DNA from: Nicotiana tabacum
Taxonomy: Eukaryota; Streptophyta; Magnoliopsida; Solanales; Solanaceae
Direction: 5' to 3'
Length of the DNA stretch: 64,000 nt
Assembly (NCBI RefSeq): GCF_000715075.1
Contig: NC_134096.1
Span: forward strand, 40,869,804-40,933,803
Shown piece after piece: positions 1-12,022 of the stretch (the stretch's first letter is position 1; the number at the start of each line of letters is the position of its first letter). The notes under the pieces are model-generated. The model had not been told where the DNA came from. It searched no databases and worked only from the letters and a program-made list of their open reading frames with translations. A program made the position numbers and the translations under genes.

Positions 1-200
1 AGTTCCTTTTGTAAGTAACGTAGAAGATAGATCTTCGACTCCTGCCGTGTTGCCCTCATTGACCAAACAAATACGCCTCATTAGTGCGATGTAAACTATT
101 CTACACAATGCATGAAATCTCAAATCCCTAAATTACCCTTCTTCTGGATAAATTTATAACAATTTATACAGTACAACATTTCCAGTTTCCTTTGTCTTTT

Positions 201-403
201 TATTTATTTATTTTCCACACGGTGTCCGGTACCCGTATTAGAACCCGACTATATCCGGATTCGCGTCGCGTGTAAGGCCCTATTTGAGGGGAAGCGCTCC
301 CTACCAAGGATTTTTCCATACACATGGCTCGAATCTGATATCTCTGGTTAATGAAATAGCAGCTCCATCCGCTGCATCACATCCTTTGGTGGTAAATTTC
401 TAA
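201..403 (-). mobile_element. SINE, tRNA-derived, flanked by target-site duplication
   Basis: A roughly 200 bp element reads in the minus direction and ends in an A-rich tail (T-rich on the plus strand at about 201-212). A Pol III box B match, GATTCGAGCC on the minus strand, lies about 70 bp from the 5' end. The repeat TTTCCTTTGTCTTTT flanks it at 186-200 and 404-418, which is a good target-site duplication. The GC-rich body with a box B and an A-rich tail is the layout of solanaceous SINEs. The exact SolS family is not assigned. It codes for no protein and depends on LINE enzymes for movement. Confidence 0.7.
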
Positions 404-418
404 TTTCCTTTGTCTTTT

Positions 419-800
419 TTTTTATTTTATAGTTTCCTTTGTCATAACTATCCACTGGTGTTTGTTTCAAAAAGAAGTTAATATCTTTTTCCAAAACCTA
501 AAACGTTATTAAAGAAAACTTTTTGCAAATATTGAAAATTACTCTAGAATTTCTAATGATATTTGATTAAAAGAGATTTAGGAAAAAATTAAAGTTTTTT
601 TGAATAAAATTTTTAACACCAATTGAAAACAAATGCTACATGATTCACATCTAAAGCACTCTTTACTGAGACTACTTCATGTTTACAAGTTGGAGCATGG
701 CACTAACAGCGTCATTGATGATAACAAGGAAGGAACTGTTTAAGATAGTTCCAACAAGTTTCGTAGATTTTCCAAAAGGTGCATAGGCACGATCTTGAAA
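419..800. other. AT-rich sequence with no recognised feature
   Basis: Between the SINE and the tRNA-like remnant I see no long ORF, terminal repeat or RNA gene. The first 185 bases of the window likewise show nothing I can assign. Confidence 0.5.
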
Positions 801-835
801 TCCAATGCTACCCTTTGAACCACTCGGCCATCTCT
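801..835 (-). pseudogene. 5' half of a tRNA-Ser-like sequence
   Basis: Read on the minus strand, this stretch begins AGAGATGGCCGAGTGGTT and continues through a GTAGCATTGGA segment. That resembles the acceptor stem, D arm and start of the anticodon arm of plastid-type tRNA-Ser(GGA). The similarity stops after the presumed anticodon, and no T arm or 3' stem follows. It is probably a plastid-DNA remnant or an old tRNA fragment. The copia B LTR starts at the very next base. Confidence 0.35.
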
Positions 836-960
836 TGTATTATGTATTCAAAAACCACAAAATTAGAAGGCGTTAGTTTAAAAAAATAAAAAACAGAAAA
901 ATTTGAGCCCACAAGTTTCTTGTGTGTGCTTAAGTAATTTAACCTCCTTACAGTTGTCCA

Positions 961-1806
961 TGTTATAATTCTGTATTGATGTAATAAACAATTAAACTTT
1001 CTGAAAAACAAAACAGAAAGTTAGTAATACTTGTTTAACGAAATAAATTCTGAAAAAAAAAAACAGTATAGGAATAAATCGAGCCCACTGAATACACAGT
1101 GTGTCCTTAAGGAAATTATTCCCCTCAAGTACCCGAGGTGCTGGAATATATCCTCCCAGGATAGAACGATTTAACTCACCGGAGTGTTGGTACCAAAACG
1201 CCGGTGAACAGCGAGCCACTCGAAAGCTGTAAAACACACTGGAATTTTTGTGCAGAAGAAGAAACTTAGAAAATTTTGTAAGGAAAGATTCTGGGATTCA
1301 AACTCTATTTATAGAGTTGCTGGCATTGTTTCTGAAAAGGTTTGCAACCTTTCAGAAATAGCCATGGATGTTGGAACAGGGTTGTTTGAAATATTGCGGG
1401 AAAATATATTTAAAATAATCCGGGAAAGAAAACGGGCCTGACCGAACCGGGTCGTGGGTCATGGGTTATTCCGGATTGAATTTTTTGTTAATTATTTAAT
1501 TAATTAATTAAATAATTGAAAGAAATTTTGTCCAAAAAGACTAATCAATCAATCGATCTTTGACCAAATCCGAATCCGAATCCGAAGCCGAGCCGAGCGA
1601 GCGACGACGACGACGACGACACGAGGCTTGCCTTCTTCTTAACTCTTTAAGAGCTAGAAGAAGAGCAATTATATATATACCCATCAAAAGCCTTTTCTTC
1701 CTCCGATATGGGACAATGTCCCTTTGCCAAGGGAAACTCAAATATTTTATTTTTCCTCCATTTCTCATTCACCCTCTTTAAGCTACACAAGCTTAAAATC
1801 CCAACA
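961..1806 (-). repeat. 3' LTR of copia A
   Basis: The LTR is 846 bp with TG...CA ends and is closely similar to 4522-5393 over its whole length. It carries a short GAC run (1601-1620) not kept in the other LTR. A minus-strand TATA-like run lies at 1669-1679. Confidence 0.9.
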
Positions 1807-1816
1807 ATCCCCTACA
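1807..1816 (-). other. Polypurine tract of copia A
   Basis: The minus strand reads GTAGGGGAT directly before the LTR start TGTTGG. This is where plus-strand DNA synthesis would prime. The same arrangement is seen for copia B at 6045-6056. Confidence 0.6.
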
Positions 1817-2387
1817 TGAATGGGGAATGACTATAAAATAAAGGAATGCACGGACGCGTGTTGTTTTACATGTAAGAATTAATTGCATCTGGATAAGTAG
1901 GCTTCCCTTTGAACTTTCCGTAGTGAACTTATATCGGATATACTCGGTCAATCGGTAGATTTGATATCTTTGAACCGTCGAGCTTTGTTGTATACCTAGA
2001 CAACATAAGTCACACAATCAATCCTTAACCATCTATGGTTCTCACGGTTGTGTTCGTTTCAGCCATGAACACCGCCCGGTTTCATGAGTGCTTAGAGAAT
2101 GGGCCTTTACTTTCATTCCCCTTGAAGCGGCTTACACTTCACACTTACATAGGTAATTTCTAAACGTGTAATCCTGTAGACACACTATCTGGTCATATCC
2201 TGCCAGACTTAGAAAATCATTAAAAACCTTTAAGCTTTGTTGACTCATCAAAAATCCTTAATGCTTTACCTCGATTTTTGAACATTGTCTTCATCACGAG
2301 AATGGGTTGAGTTATTTGATAATATTGAACCGTCATTCATAACTTTGCTTGATCTCTTTGAACCTAGCTCGTGGGATCTCCAGTCTG

Positions 2388-4226
2388 CTAGGTAGAGTTA
2401 CCGTCATGATGACTTTTCCTAGACCTTAACCCCATTCCCTTTGATGATCTTTCAACTGCATCTCTAGATAGGCTTTTTGTAAGTGGATCCGACACGTTAT
2501 CTCTTGACTTTATGTAGTCAATTGTGATAACACCACTAGAGATTAGTTGTCTAATGGTATTGTGTCTCCGTCGTATATGATGAGATTTTCCGTTATACAT
2601 AACGCTCCCTGCCCTGCCTATTACCGCTTGACTATCACAATGTATACAAATAGGTGCTAAAGGTTTAGGCCAAAATAAAATATCTTCCAAGAAATTTCTG
2701 AGCCATTCAGCTTCTTCACCGGCCTTATCTAAAGCTATGAATTCAGATTCCATTGTAGAACGGGCGATGCACGTTTGTTTGGATGATTTCCAAGACACTG
2801 CTCCACCCCCAATTGTGAAAACATATCCACTCGTGGATTTAACTTCAGATGATCCAGTGATCCAATTTGCATCACTATATCCCTCGATCACGGAGGGATA
2901 TTTGTTATAATGCAAAGCATAATTTTGGGTATGTTTGAAATACCCCAAAACTCGTTTCATTGCCATCCAATATATGTGATTGGGATTACTTGTAAACCGA
3001 CTCAGTTTACTAATAGCACATGCTATATCTGGTCGTGTACAATTCATGATATACATCAAACTTCCCAATACTCTTGCATAATCCAGTTGTGAGCCACTTT
3101 CACCTTCATTCTTTTGAAGTGCATAACTCACGTCAATTGGAGTCTTGGCAATTTTGAAATCCAAATACTTGAACTTGTCAAGTACCTTTTTAATGTAGTG
3201 AGACTGTGATAATGCTAGACCTTATGGAGTCTTGTGAATTCTGATTCCTAAGATCACATCAGCAACTCCTAAGTCTTTCATATCGAATTTGCTAGCCAAC
3301 ATGCGCTTAGTAGCATTTATATCTGCCATGTTTTTGCTCATTATCAACATGTCATCAACATATAAACAAACAATGACTTCATGACCTGGAGTATTTTTAA
3401 TATAAACACATTTGTCGCACTCGTTGATTTTAAACCCAATTGCCAACATTGTTTGGTCAAATTAGGCATGCCATTGTTTGGGTGCTTGTTTAAGTCCATA
3501 AAGCGACTTAACAAGTTTGCACACTTTCTTTTCTTTACCAGTTACCACAAAACCCTCAGGTTGTTCCATGTAAATCTCTTCCTCTAATTCTCCATTTAAG
3601 AAAGTTGTTTTAACATTCATTTGATGGATTTCAAGACCATACACGGCCGCTAGTGCCACTAACACCCTAATAGATGTTATCCTCATTACTGGCGAGTAAG
3701 TGTCAAAGTAATCAAGGCCTTCCTTTTGTCTATAACCTTTGACAACAAGTCTTGCCTTATATTTGTCAATAGTGCCATCAGCTTTCACTTTCCGTTTAAA
3801 GATCCATTTCGAACCTAAAGGCTTATTTTCCGGAGGAAGATCTACCAATTCCCATGTATGGTTATCCAAAATTGATTGAATCTCACTATTGACTGCCTCT
3901 TTCCAAAACGCTGAATCAGAAGATGACATAGCTGCTTTAAAAGTTTGAGGCTCATTTTCAAGCAAGAATGTCACAAAATCTGGTCCAAAGGAAGTAGATG
4001 TTCTTTGACGTTTGCTACGCCTTGGATCTTCTATACTTGGAGTATTTTCCTTTGGTTCTTCCCGAGGTCGTTTAGGTCTTTCACTTAACGACTCACATTC
4101 AGTTTTATATGGATTGGCTCCGAAAAATCTCCCCGGTTTCTCTGCCGGTGGAAGAGCAGTCCGGCTTGACGAGGCTATCGTCGTTGCCGCAATAGTCGCA
4201 GAAAAAATTCCGTTATCAATTGCCAT
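2388..4226 (-). pseudogene. Copia A gag-RT-RNase H fusion reading frame, two stops
   Basis: From ATG at 4226 to 2388 one frame of about 612 positions stays open except for two stop codons, near 3460 and 3220. The first 40 or so residues resemble the start of copia B gag (SSSRT...PAEKP). The frame then jumps to the proline/arginine-rich linker that normally follows integrase. Next come the RT fingers and palm (SKWIFKRKVKADGTIDKYKA, VKTTFLNGEL, YVDD at 3351-3362) and RNase H with a DSQAV motif. Protease and integrase are absent. One of the stops falls where a glutamine codon would be expected. The fusion is collinear and in frame, so the deletion may predate the stops (inference). Confidence 0.85.
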
Positions 4227-4814
4227 TTCTCACTGTAAACAACAGAAGAGTTCAACTAATGGCAAAATCAGAACAGTAAACAATACTGTTATTAACAAAA
4301 ACAGTATGTATAATAAATAAAACTGAAGTTTTTATATACTGTTTCATAGAAAAACGATGAAGTTTTTATGTTCTTCAAATCGATTTATGAATTTTAATAC
4401 ACTGATGAAGTTTTTTATATCTTCAAATCAGAATAGTAAAATTCAGAAGGAGTAGAAAACCACACAAGTTTTAATCTCCACAAACAAAATATAGAATATA
4501 ATAAAATAATTTCCTTAAGAATGTTATAATTCTGTATTGTTGTAATAAACAATTAAACTTTCTGAAAAAACAAAACAGAAAGTTAGTAATACTTGTTTAA
4601 CGAAATAAATTTTGAAAAAAGAAATAGTATATGAATAAATCGAGCCCACTGAATACACAGTGTATCCTTAAGGAAATTATTCCCCTCAAGTACCCGAGGT
4701 GCTGGAATATATCCTCCCAAGATAGAACGATTTAACTCACCAGAGTGTTGGTACCAAAATACTGGTGAACAGCGAGCCACTCAAAGGCTGTAAAACACAC
4801 TGGAATTTTTGTGC

Positions 4815-4853
4815 AGAAGAAGAAGAAGAAGAAAAAGAAGAAGAAGAAGAAGG
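4815..4853. repeat. GAA microsatellite inside the copia A 5' LTR
   Basis: About a dozen GAA triplets with one imperfection occur here. The partner LTR has only about three triplets at the matching place (1255-1264), so the run expanded after insertion or during the last reverse transcription. Confidence 0.8.
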
Positions 4854-5256
4854 GCAGAAAATTACGTAAGGAAAGATTCTGGGATTCAAACTCTATTTAT
4901 AGAGTTGCTGGCATTGTTTCTGAAAAGGTTTGCAACCTTTCAGCAACAGCCATGGCTGTTGGAACAAGGTTGTTTGAAATATTGCGAGAAAATGTATTTA
5001 AAATAATTCAGAAAAGAAAACGGGCCTGACCGAACCTGGTCGCGGGTCATGGGTTATTCCGGATTGAATTTTTCATTAATTATTTAATTAATTAATTAAA
5101 TAATTGTAAGAAATTTTGTCCAAAAAGATTAATCAATCGATCTTTGACCAAATCCAAATCCAAATCCAAAGCCGAAACCGAAGCCGAGCCGAGCGAGCGA
5201 CAACGGTGTGAGGCTTGCCTTTTTATTTACTCTTTAAGAGCTAGAAGAAGAGCAAT

Positions 5257-5266
5257 TATATATATA
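5257..5266 (-). promoter_or_regulatory. Putative TATA box of the copia A 5' LTR
   Basis: TATATATATA lies on the minus strand, about 130 bp from the LTR start, with a matching site in the other LTR. This is the expected place for an LTR promoter. No transcript evidence is available. Confidence 0.4.
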
Positions 5267-6044
5267 CCCATCAAAAACCTTTTCTTCCTCCGATATGGGA
5301 CAGTGTCCCTTTGCCAAGGAAAACTCAAATATTTCATTTTCCCTCCATTTCTCATTCACCCTCTTTAAGCTACACAAGCTTAAAATTCCAACAGTCCAAT
5401 GTTTCAGATTAATTCCTCCGAGGATATAAAGGAATAACTATTCTGTGATAGCGGCACAACAAATCACAGAACTTTGACGAACTCAAATGGCGGAATAAAT
5501 CACACTAGATGCTTTCATTTTGCTTTGAAAATCAATATACAAATGCAGAAGAGAGAGGGGAGATCTAGTTTACAGTTTTTTGTGGTGAAAAATAAGCCAA
5601 GCATTTGAATTTATAGCCAACCAGTTGGAACCTATTCGGAAATTGGTGTTTGTTTGGCCAGAAATTTTTCAAATTTTTGTTTGGAAATTAATAATTTAAC
5701 CAGAGAATTTATTAAAATTTCAGGCAAAGAAAATAAATAACGAAAAAAACGGAAAATAAATTTAGTCCAAAAAATTTATCAATCAATTATATCAATTAAC
5801 CAAATCCAAACCCGAAGTCAAAGTAGAGCGAGCAACGACGGTGCGAGGCACCACATCTTCTCAACTCTTTAAGAGCTAGAAGATGTGCTTCTCTATATAA
5901 GAACAAGGATTTTCTTTCCATTTTCCGATGAGGGACAAAGTGCCTTAGTAGAATGAACACTTCAAACTTGTCATTTTCCTCCAAATTCCCCCCCCCCCCA
6001 TTTTTCATTCACACTGCTTTATTTAATTAGATAAAAATCCAACA

Positions 6045-6056
6045 ATCCCCCACATG
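6045..6056 (-). other. Polypurine tract of copia B
   Basis: The minus strand reads TGTGGGGGAT immediately before the LTR start TGTTGG. It marks the 3' LTR boundary of copia B. Confidence 0.6.
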
Positions 6057-6602
6057 AATGGGGAATGGCTATCTGAAAATATGCATGACAAAAATGTGTG
6101 ATTCACAAGTAAGGATTAATCACATCTGGATAAGTAGGTTTCCCTTTGAACTTTTCTTAGTGCACATATATCGAATATACTCGATCAATCAGTAGATTTG
6201 ATATTTTGAACCGTCGAACTTTGATGTATACCTAGACAGCCATACATCACACAATCAACCCTTAACCATCCTTCGGTTCTTATTATTGTGTTCGTTTCAT
6301 CCATAAATACTGCCTGGTTTCATAAGTGCATAGAATACCGGCCTTACATAATTCTCCTTGAAACGGCTTATACTTCACACTTATATGGGTGATTCCTAAA
6401 CGTGTTATCACGTAGATACACTATTTGATATATCTCGTATCAAACATAGAAACCATTAAGAAGCCCTAACGCTTTATCCTTGTAACTGAACATTGTCTTC
6501 ATCATGAGAATGGACCAAAATTTTATTTGACAATATTGAACCATCACTAATGACTTTGTTTGATCTTCTTGAACCTATATCTTGGGATCTCCAGTATTCT
6601 CG

Positions 6603-8061
6603 GTAAAGTTACCGCCATGGTGATTTGTCCTCTGCCATAGTTTCATTCCCTTTGATGACTTCTCAACCGCCTCTCTAGTTAGCCTTTTTTGTAAGCGGAT
6701 CTGACATATTATATTTTGACTTTACATAGTCAATTGTCCACTAGATAATAGTTATCTTACGGTATTATGTCTTCATCTTATGTGACGAGATTTTCCATTA
6801 TACATAACGCTCACAGCCCTTCCTATTGCCGCTTGATTATCGCAATGTATGCATATAGGTGCCAACAGTTTGAGATAAAATTAAATATCTTCCGAAAAAT
6901 TTCGGAGCCATTCAACTTCTTCACCGGCCTTTCCTAAAGCTATGAACTCAGACTCCATTATAGAGCGGGCTATGCATGTATGTTTGGACAACTTCCAAGA
7001 CGCTGCTCCTCCACCAATAGTAAAATTGTATCCACTAGTGGATTTTGTTTTAGTTGATCTAATGATTAGATTTGCATCACTATATCCCTCTATAACCACG
7101 AGATAATTATTGTAATGCATCATTTCATTGCTATCCAATGAGCTTGGTCGGGATTACTTGTGTATCGGCTAAGCTTACTTATCGCATAAGCTATATTAGG
7201 TCGTGTATAATTCATGATGTACATCAAACTTTCCAACACTCGAGCATATTCCAATTGAGACTTACTTCGACCTTTATTCTTTACCAGAGTATGATTTAAA
7301 CCAATTGACGTTCTTGCAATTTTAAAGTCCAAATTTTGAAAATTTTAAGTACAATTTTGATATAATGAGATTGAGACAATGCTAGACCTTGAGGGGTCTT
7401 AATAATCTTAATTTCCAAAATTAAATCGGCAACTCCTAAATCTTTCATATCAAACTTACTAGTAAGCATGCACTTAATAGCATTTATGTTAGCAATGTCA
7501 TTACTCATTATCAATATATCATCCACATATAAACAAACAATGATTATTTGATTCAGAATATTCTTAATGTAAACACATATTTACACTCATTGATTTTGAA
7601 ACCATTTGATAATATTATTTGGTCAAATTTTGCATGCCATTATTTTGGTGCTTGTTTTAGTCGGTAAAGTGACAACAAGTCGACACACCTTCTTTTCTTT
7701 TCCAAAAATCACGAACCCTTCAGGGTGTTCCATATAAATTTCTTCCCCCAAATCTCCATTTAAGAATGTTGTCTTCACATCCATCTGATGGATTTCAAGA
7801 CTATACATAGCGGCTAACGCTATTAACAATCGAATAGATGTAATCCCCGTTATCGACGAGTATGTGTCAAAGTAATCAAGACCTTCTCGTTGCCTAAATC
7901 CTTTGACAACTAATCTTGCCTTATATTTTTCAATAGTACCATCACCTTTCATTTTCGTTTTGAAAATCCACTTAGAATTCAAAGGTTTATTTTTATGGAG
8001 GAAGATCAACCAATTCCCAAGTATGATTACTTACTATAGATTCTATCTCACTATTGACTGT
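6603..8061 (-). pseudogene. Copia B reverse transcriptase / RNase H remnant
   Basis: Minus-strand frames at 8009-7623, 7526-7296, 7332-7120 and 7138-6881 are consecutive parts of copia RT and RNase H, in three different frames. Recognisable pieces are SKWIFKTKMKGDGTIEKYKA, VKTTFLNGDL and a YVDD-region remnant followed by DILIMSN. Several frameshifts and stops make it non-functional. It is paralogous to the copia A frame at 2388-4226. The upstream protein continues at 12023 after removal of the inserted LTR 8062-12022. Confidence 0.85.
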
Positions 8062-8954
8062 TGTTATACCCCAAACCTCTCCCCCACGAATGAAGTTGAA
8101 GGTTAATAAGGTTTTAGTACAACCAACCATATGCCAGCACGTTATAAGGACAAAAAGACGGTTATATTTGACCAAATTGCACCAGCTATCCCATCGGGTG
8201 TAGCGGCCAGTATGGGGCGACCCGTTTGGAATTCGGGGTAGCGAAAATTCCTAAACATGGTATAAAAAGGGAAGTATAGCTTTTCTCTCTTTCATTCTAG
8301 AACATATAAATAACTTTAGTTCACCAAAATGCTCTAAAACCTCCTTGAGAATTCCTAAATAGTCTAAGGCTAAATCAAAGGCAAATCCAGTGGGATTTAG
8401 TGTGAAGAATTTTGAGACCACCACCGTATCATTGATCTTCTTGTTACACTGATATGTTTTGGAGATTCATTGGAGGTGGAGTTCATCATCATAAAGGCCT
8501 AAGAACTCAGAAAACGTAGCTAGTTCTTCAACAAGGTATATAAGGCATCTTTCTTTCTTGGCATGACTTGACATAAGCGTTTCTTTCTATATGATCCTTA
8601 TGTTGTAAGCCTTTCTTGATAGATATGTTCATGTCCTTTATTCATTCTTTACTGGTGGAATTTCCTTTAAAAGATGTTCCCGGAATGTATCGTAAGGTCG
8701 TGAAGTATGATTCACTTTGAGTCTAACCTTGATGTCTCTTGAATGTGGTCTTGCATTGCACTTATATGTATATGTATCTATTTTATTTTGCCGAGTCGCG
8801 CTATAGTCGGCTGGGTACGCCACCTATTGTGCAGCTACTGATCAGTTTGGTATGATGAGATATGATGTGAAATGTTTACCGAGCCCTTATGTGGCCGGGT
8901 ACGACCGAGTCCTGTATGAGAGCGAGTACAGAATGATGTATCATGTGACGTTCT
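7306..8954. repeat. Tandem duplication, copy 1 (copia RT plus LTR start)
   Basis: This unit of about 1.65 kb spans the end of copia B RT and the first 0.9 kb of the inserted LTR. It is repeated directly at 8955-10210. The junction has short homology (GACGTT). Because the unit crosses the insertion boundary, the duplication is younger than the LTR insertion. Confidence 0.8.
8261..8270 (+). promoter_or_regulatory. Putative TATA box of LTR D
   Basis: TATAAAAAGG lies about 200 bp into the LTR, in a position typical of plant LTR promoters. The duplicate copy carries the same box at about 9912-9921. Confidence 0.45.
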
Positions 8955-10210
8955 TGACGTTTTTGCAATTTTAAAGTCCAAATTTTGAACTTTTTAAGTA
9001 CAATTTTGATATAATGAGATTGAGACAATACTAAACCTTGAGGGGTCTTAATAATCTTAATTCCCAAAATTAAATCGGCAACTCCTAAATTTTTCATATC
9101 AAACTTAATAGTAAGCATGCGCTTAATAACATTTATGTTAGCAATGTCATTACTCATTATCAATATATCATCCACATATAAACAAACAATAATTATTTGA
9201 TTCAGAATATTCTTAATGTAAACACATATTTACACTCATTGATTTTGAAACCAATTGATAATATTATTTGGTCAAATTTTGCATGCCATTATTTTGGTGC
9301 TTGTTTTAGTCGGTAAAGTGACTTAACAAGTCGACACACCTTCTTTTCTTTTCCAAAAACCACGAACCCTTCAAGGTGTTCCATATAAATTTCTTCCCCC
9401 AAATCTCTATTTAAGAATGTTGTCTTCACATCCATCTAATGGATTTCAAGACTATACATAGCGGCTAACGCTATTAACACTCGAATAGATGTAATCCCCG
9501 TTATCGACGAGTATGTGTCAAAGTAATCAAGACCTTCTCGTTGCCTAAATCCTTTGATAACTAATCTTGCCTTATATTTCTCAATAGTACCATCAGCTTT
9601 CATTTTCGTTTTGAAAATCCACTTAGAATTCAAAGGTTTATTTTTATGGAGGAAGATCAACCAATTCCCAAGTATGATTACTTACTATGGATTCTATCTT
9701 ACTATTGACTGTTGTTATACCCCAAACCTCTCCCCCACGTATGAAGTTGAAGGTTAATACAGTTTTAGTACAACCAACCATATGTCAGCATGTTATAAGG
9801 ACAAAAAGACGGTTATATTTGACCAAATTGCACCAGCTATCCCATCGGGCGCAGCGGCCAGTGTGGGGCAACCCGTTTGGAATTCGGGGTAGCGAAAATT
9901 CCTAAACATGGTATAAAAAGGGAAGTATAGCTTTTCTCTCTTTCATTCTAGAACATATCAACAACTTTAGTTCACCAAAATGCTCTAAAACCTCCTTGAG
10001 AAAACATCTTGAATGTGGTCTTGCATTGCACTTATATGTATATGTATCTATTTTATTTTGCCGAGCCGCGCTATAGTCGGCTGGGTACGACACCTATTGT
10101 GCAACCACTAATTAGTTTGGTATGATGAGATAGGATGTGAAATGTTTACCGAGCCCTGATGTGGCCGGGTACGACCGAGTCTTGTATGAGGGCGAGTACG
10201 AAATGATGTA
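8955..10210. repeat. Tandem duplication, copy 2
   Basis: The sequence repeats 7306-8954, including a second minus-strand copia RT piece (9660-9436, 9175-8960) and a second LTR D start at about 9714. A stretch equivalent to about 8349-8734 is missing from this copy. Beyond 10210 the sequence continues into the rest of LTR D. Confidence 0.8.
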
Positions 10211-10405
10211 TCATGTGAGATTACCGATTCCTCTTGAGACTGAGTACGCCGAGTTTTGTTGAGGTCGTGTACATTCGAGATCTCCTGTGGCTGGGTAAGA
10301 CCAAGTCCTCCTAAGGCCGGGTATGCTGATTCCTGTTGAGGCTGGATACAATCGAGACCTCTTGAGGCCGGGTATGGAGTGAGTCCTCTTTGAGGACAGG
10401 TACGA
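10150..10405 (+). repeat. Degenerate minisatellite in LTR D
   Basis: About nine degraded units of 25-30 bp share a core like GAGGCCGGGTA followed by GAGTCC. The units are too diverged for one exact consensus. Confidence 0.55.
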
Positions 10406-10800
10406 TGTGATGAAAACATGAGAATATGCCCCAAAGAGCGGCTGAATGATACTATATTATGTATTCAATGCATAGGCCCAATGAGTGGCATCCCTTTTAC
10501 AAAACTTGCATATATTTGAGATTCATGATTTCCGTAGTGTACGCCCCCAGTGGATTGTTTCTGTTATCCAAGTTGAAGTTGTGTACTCATACCTATTATG
10601 TTATGTCTTCGATTTACTTGTATATTATCAGCTTTACATACTCAATGCATCTTTTGTACGAACGTCCCTTCTTTTGGACGATCTGTTCATGCCCATAGAT
10701 ACAGATAAGCCCGGTGACATTACTCCCTATTAGGTATACATTGCATCTATTGGTTGTCGTACTCCACTTCTCCGGAGTAGCTGTTCAGAGGTCGATACCT

Positions 10801-10975
<175 letters not shown>

Positions 10976-11003
10976 TTAGAGGCTTACAGACTGGTGTTAA
11001 GAT

Positions 11004-11788
11004 CAGTGTTTTAAAATACGTTTTCGGGGCGAGCTCTGGGGCAAGGCGCACCAAAAATGCCCCGAGGCGATGGTGTGAGGCGAAAGTCTCAAGAGGCGTA
11101 CGCCCAGCAATTCGGGGTGTACGCCCGGGCGTTTGAGGCGCGTTTTTGAAGTGAGGTGTAAGCCCAAGAGACTTTTTCAAATTAAAATAAAATTTGTTGA
11201 ATAAGTCCTTCATATAATACCCAAATTCTCAAAATTCAACTTGTAATTACTCAAAAGTTTTAAAAAGGAACTAAAATGTATTAAATTTAAAAGTAAAGAC
11301 CTTTTTATTGATTGAAGCCCTAATTTATGGACTTTTCTAATTCTTTATCTTGTCCGCTAGTCTGTTAATATCTCTCAAAAGCAACGAATATTCAATTTTT
11401 TTTTACAAATACAAAGAGAAAACTCCATTCTTTTTCATAGTAGCAAATTCAAAGTTCAAATTGCAGGTTAGTCATCCTTTTTATTTCTCCATGTAAAAAT
11501 TTTTATTCTTTTCGACTCAAGCTATTTGTGCTTGTAAGTAGCGTATAATAGATTATTTTGACTAATTGTTTGTGGGGATGGAGCGCACATATATATTTCA
11601 CATATTTATAGTTTGCTTCAATTTTTATTCAATTTTACCTGTTTATAAATATTTATTGTAATTATATTATTTTATAAAATATTAAAAATTAAATACCCAT
11701 GGGGCTTACGCCCCGTGCCTCAGGGTTTACGCCTCGCTGAGGCATATGTAAAACGCCTCGCCTTACGCCCACGCCTTTTAATATACTG
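11004..11788. mobile_element. Non-autonomous TIR element inside LTR D
   Basis: The 785 bp stretch begins CAGTGTTTTAAAA and ends as the imperfect inverted copy (reverse complement CAGTATATTAAAA). Next to both ends are GC-rich subterminal blocks with repeated GGCG/CGCC words, while the middle is AT-rich. There is no transposase ORF. I could not find a clean target-site duplication. The termini and length fit an hAT- or Mutator-like MITE. Confidence 0.5.
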
Positions 11789-12022
11789 ATTCAGACGTAT
11801 ATATAAGGGTTGGTTATGACCTTCTTGGTAATGATTGTGAATATTCATAAGACGTTAATGTTTCTTTCACAATCAATTATGAATCTTTATTAACTTTTGG
11901 ATATCACCCATGAAGGCCTGGTCGTCCCAGAATCATGATAAGAGATGTAAGTATGGACATCGGTTCGCACAGGCCTTCGGGCGTCATGTGTCGGTCGCAC
12001 CCCCCGAGGTTGTGGTGTGACA

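Larger units (their letters stand above)
961..5393 (-). mobile_element. Copia A: complete-ended deletion-derivative Ty1/copia element
   Basis: The 4.4 kb element has two LTRs (961-1806 and 4522-5393), TG...CA ends and a perfect GTCCA duplication at 956-960 and 5394-5398. It sits inside the 3' LTR of copia B. The internal part is only about 2.7 kb. It joins the first codons of gag directly to the region after integrase, so most of gag, the protease and the integrase are missing. It would have needed proteins from a relative to move. Two stop codons interrupt its remaining frame. I did not see a TGGTATCAGAGC-type primer site next to the 5' LTR. Confidence 0.9.
4522..5393 (-). repeat. 5' LTR of copia A
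   Basis: The LTR is 872 bp with TG...CA ends, paired with 961-1806. It differs from its partner mainly by a GAA-rich expansion near 4815-4853 and by scattered substitutions. Confidence 0.9.
836..6044 (-). repeat. 3' LTR of copia B, split by copia A
   Basis: The LTR text is 836-960 plus 5394-6044, about 770 bp once copia A and one duplicated GTCCA are removed. It starts with TG and ends with CA (TGTTGGATTTTTA on the minus strand at 6044). The 836-960 part and 5399-5545 match the LTR remnant at 39538-39825 beside the copper ATPase gene. A TATA-like TTATATAG lies on the minus strand near 5892-5900. A run of C (about 5989-6000) sits close to its 5' end. Confidence 0.75.

Noticed and set aside
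1250..1441. 63-residue ORF, and its relatives at 4811-5029
   Set aside because: They lie within the LTRs of copia A and are antisense to the element.
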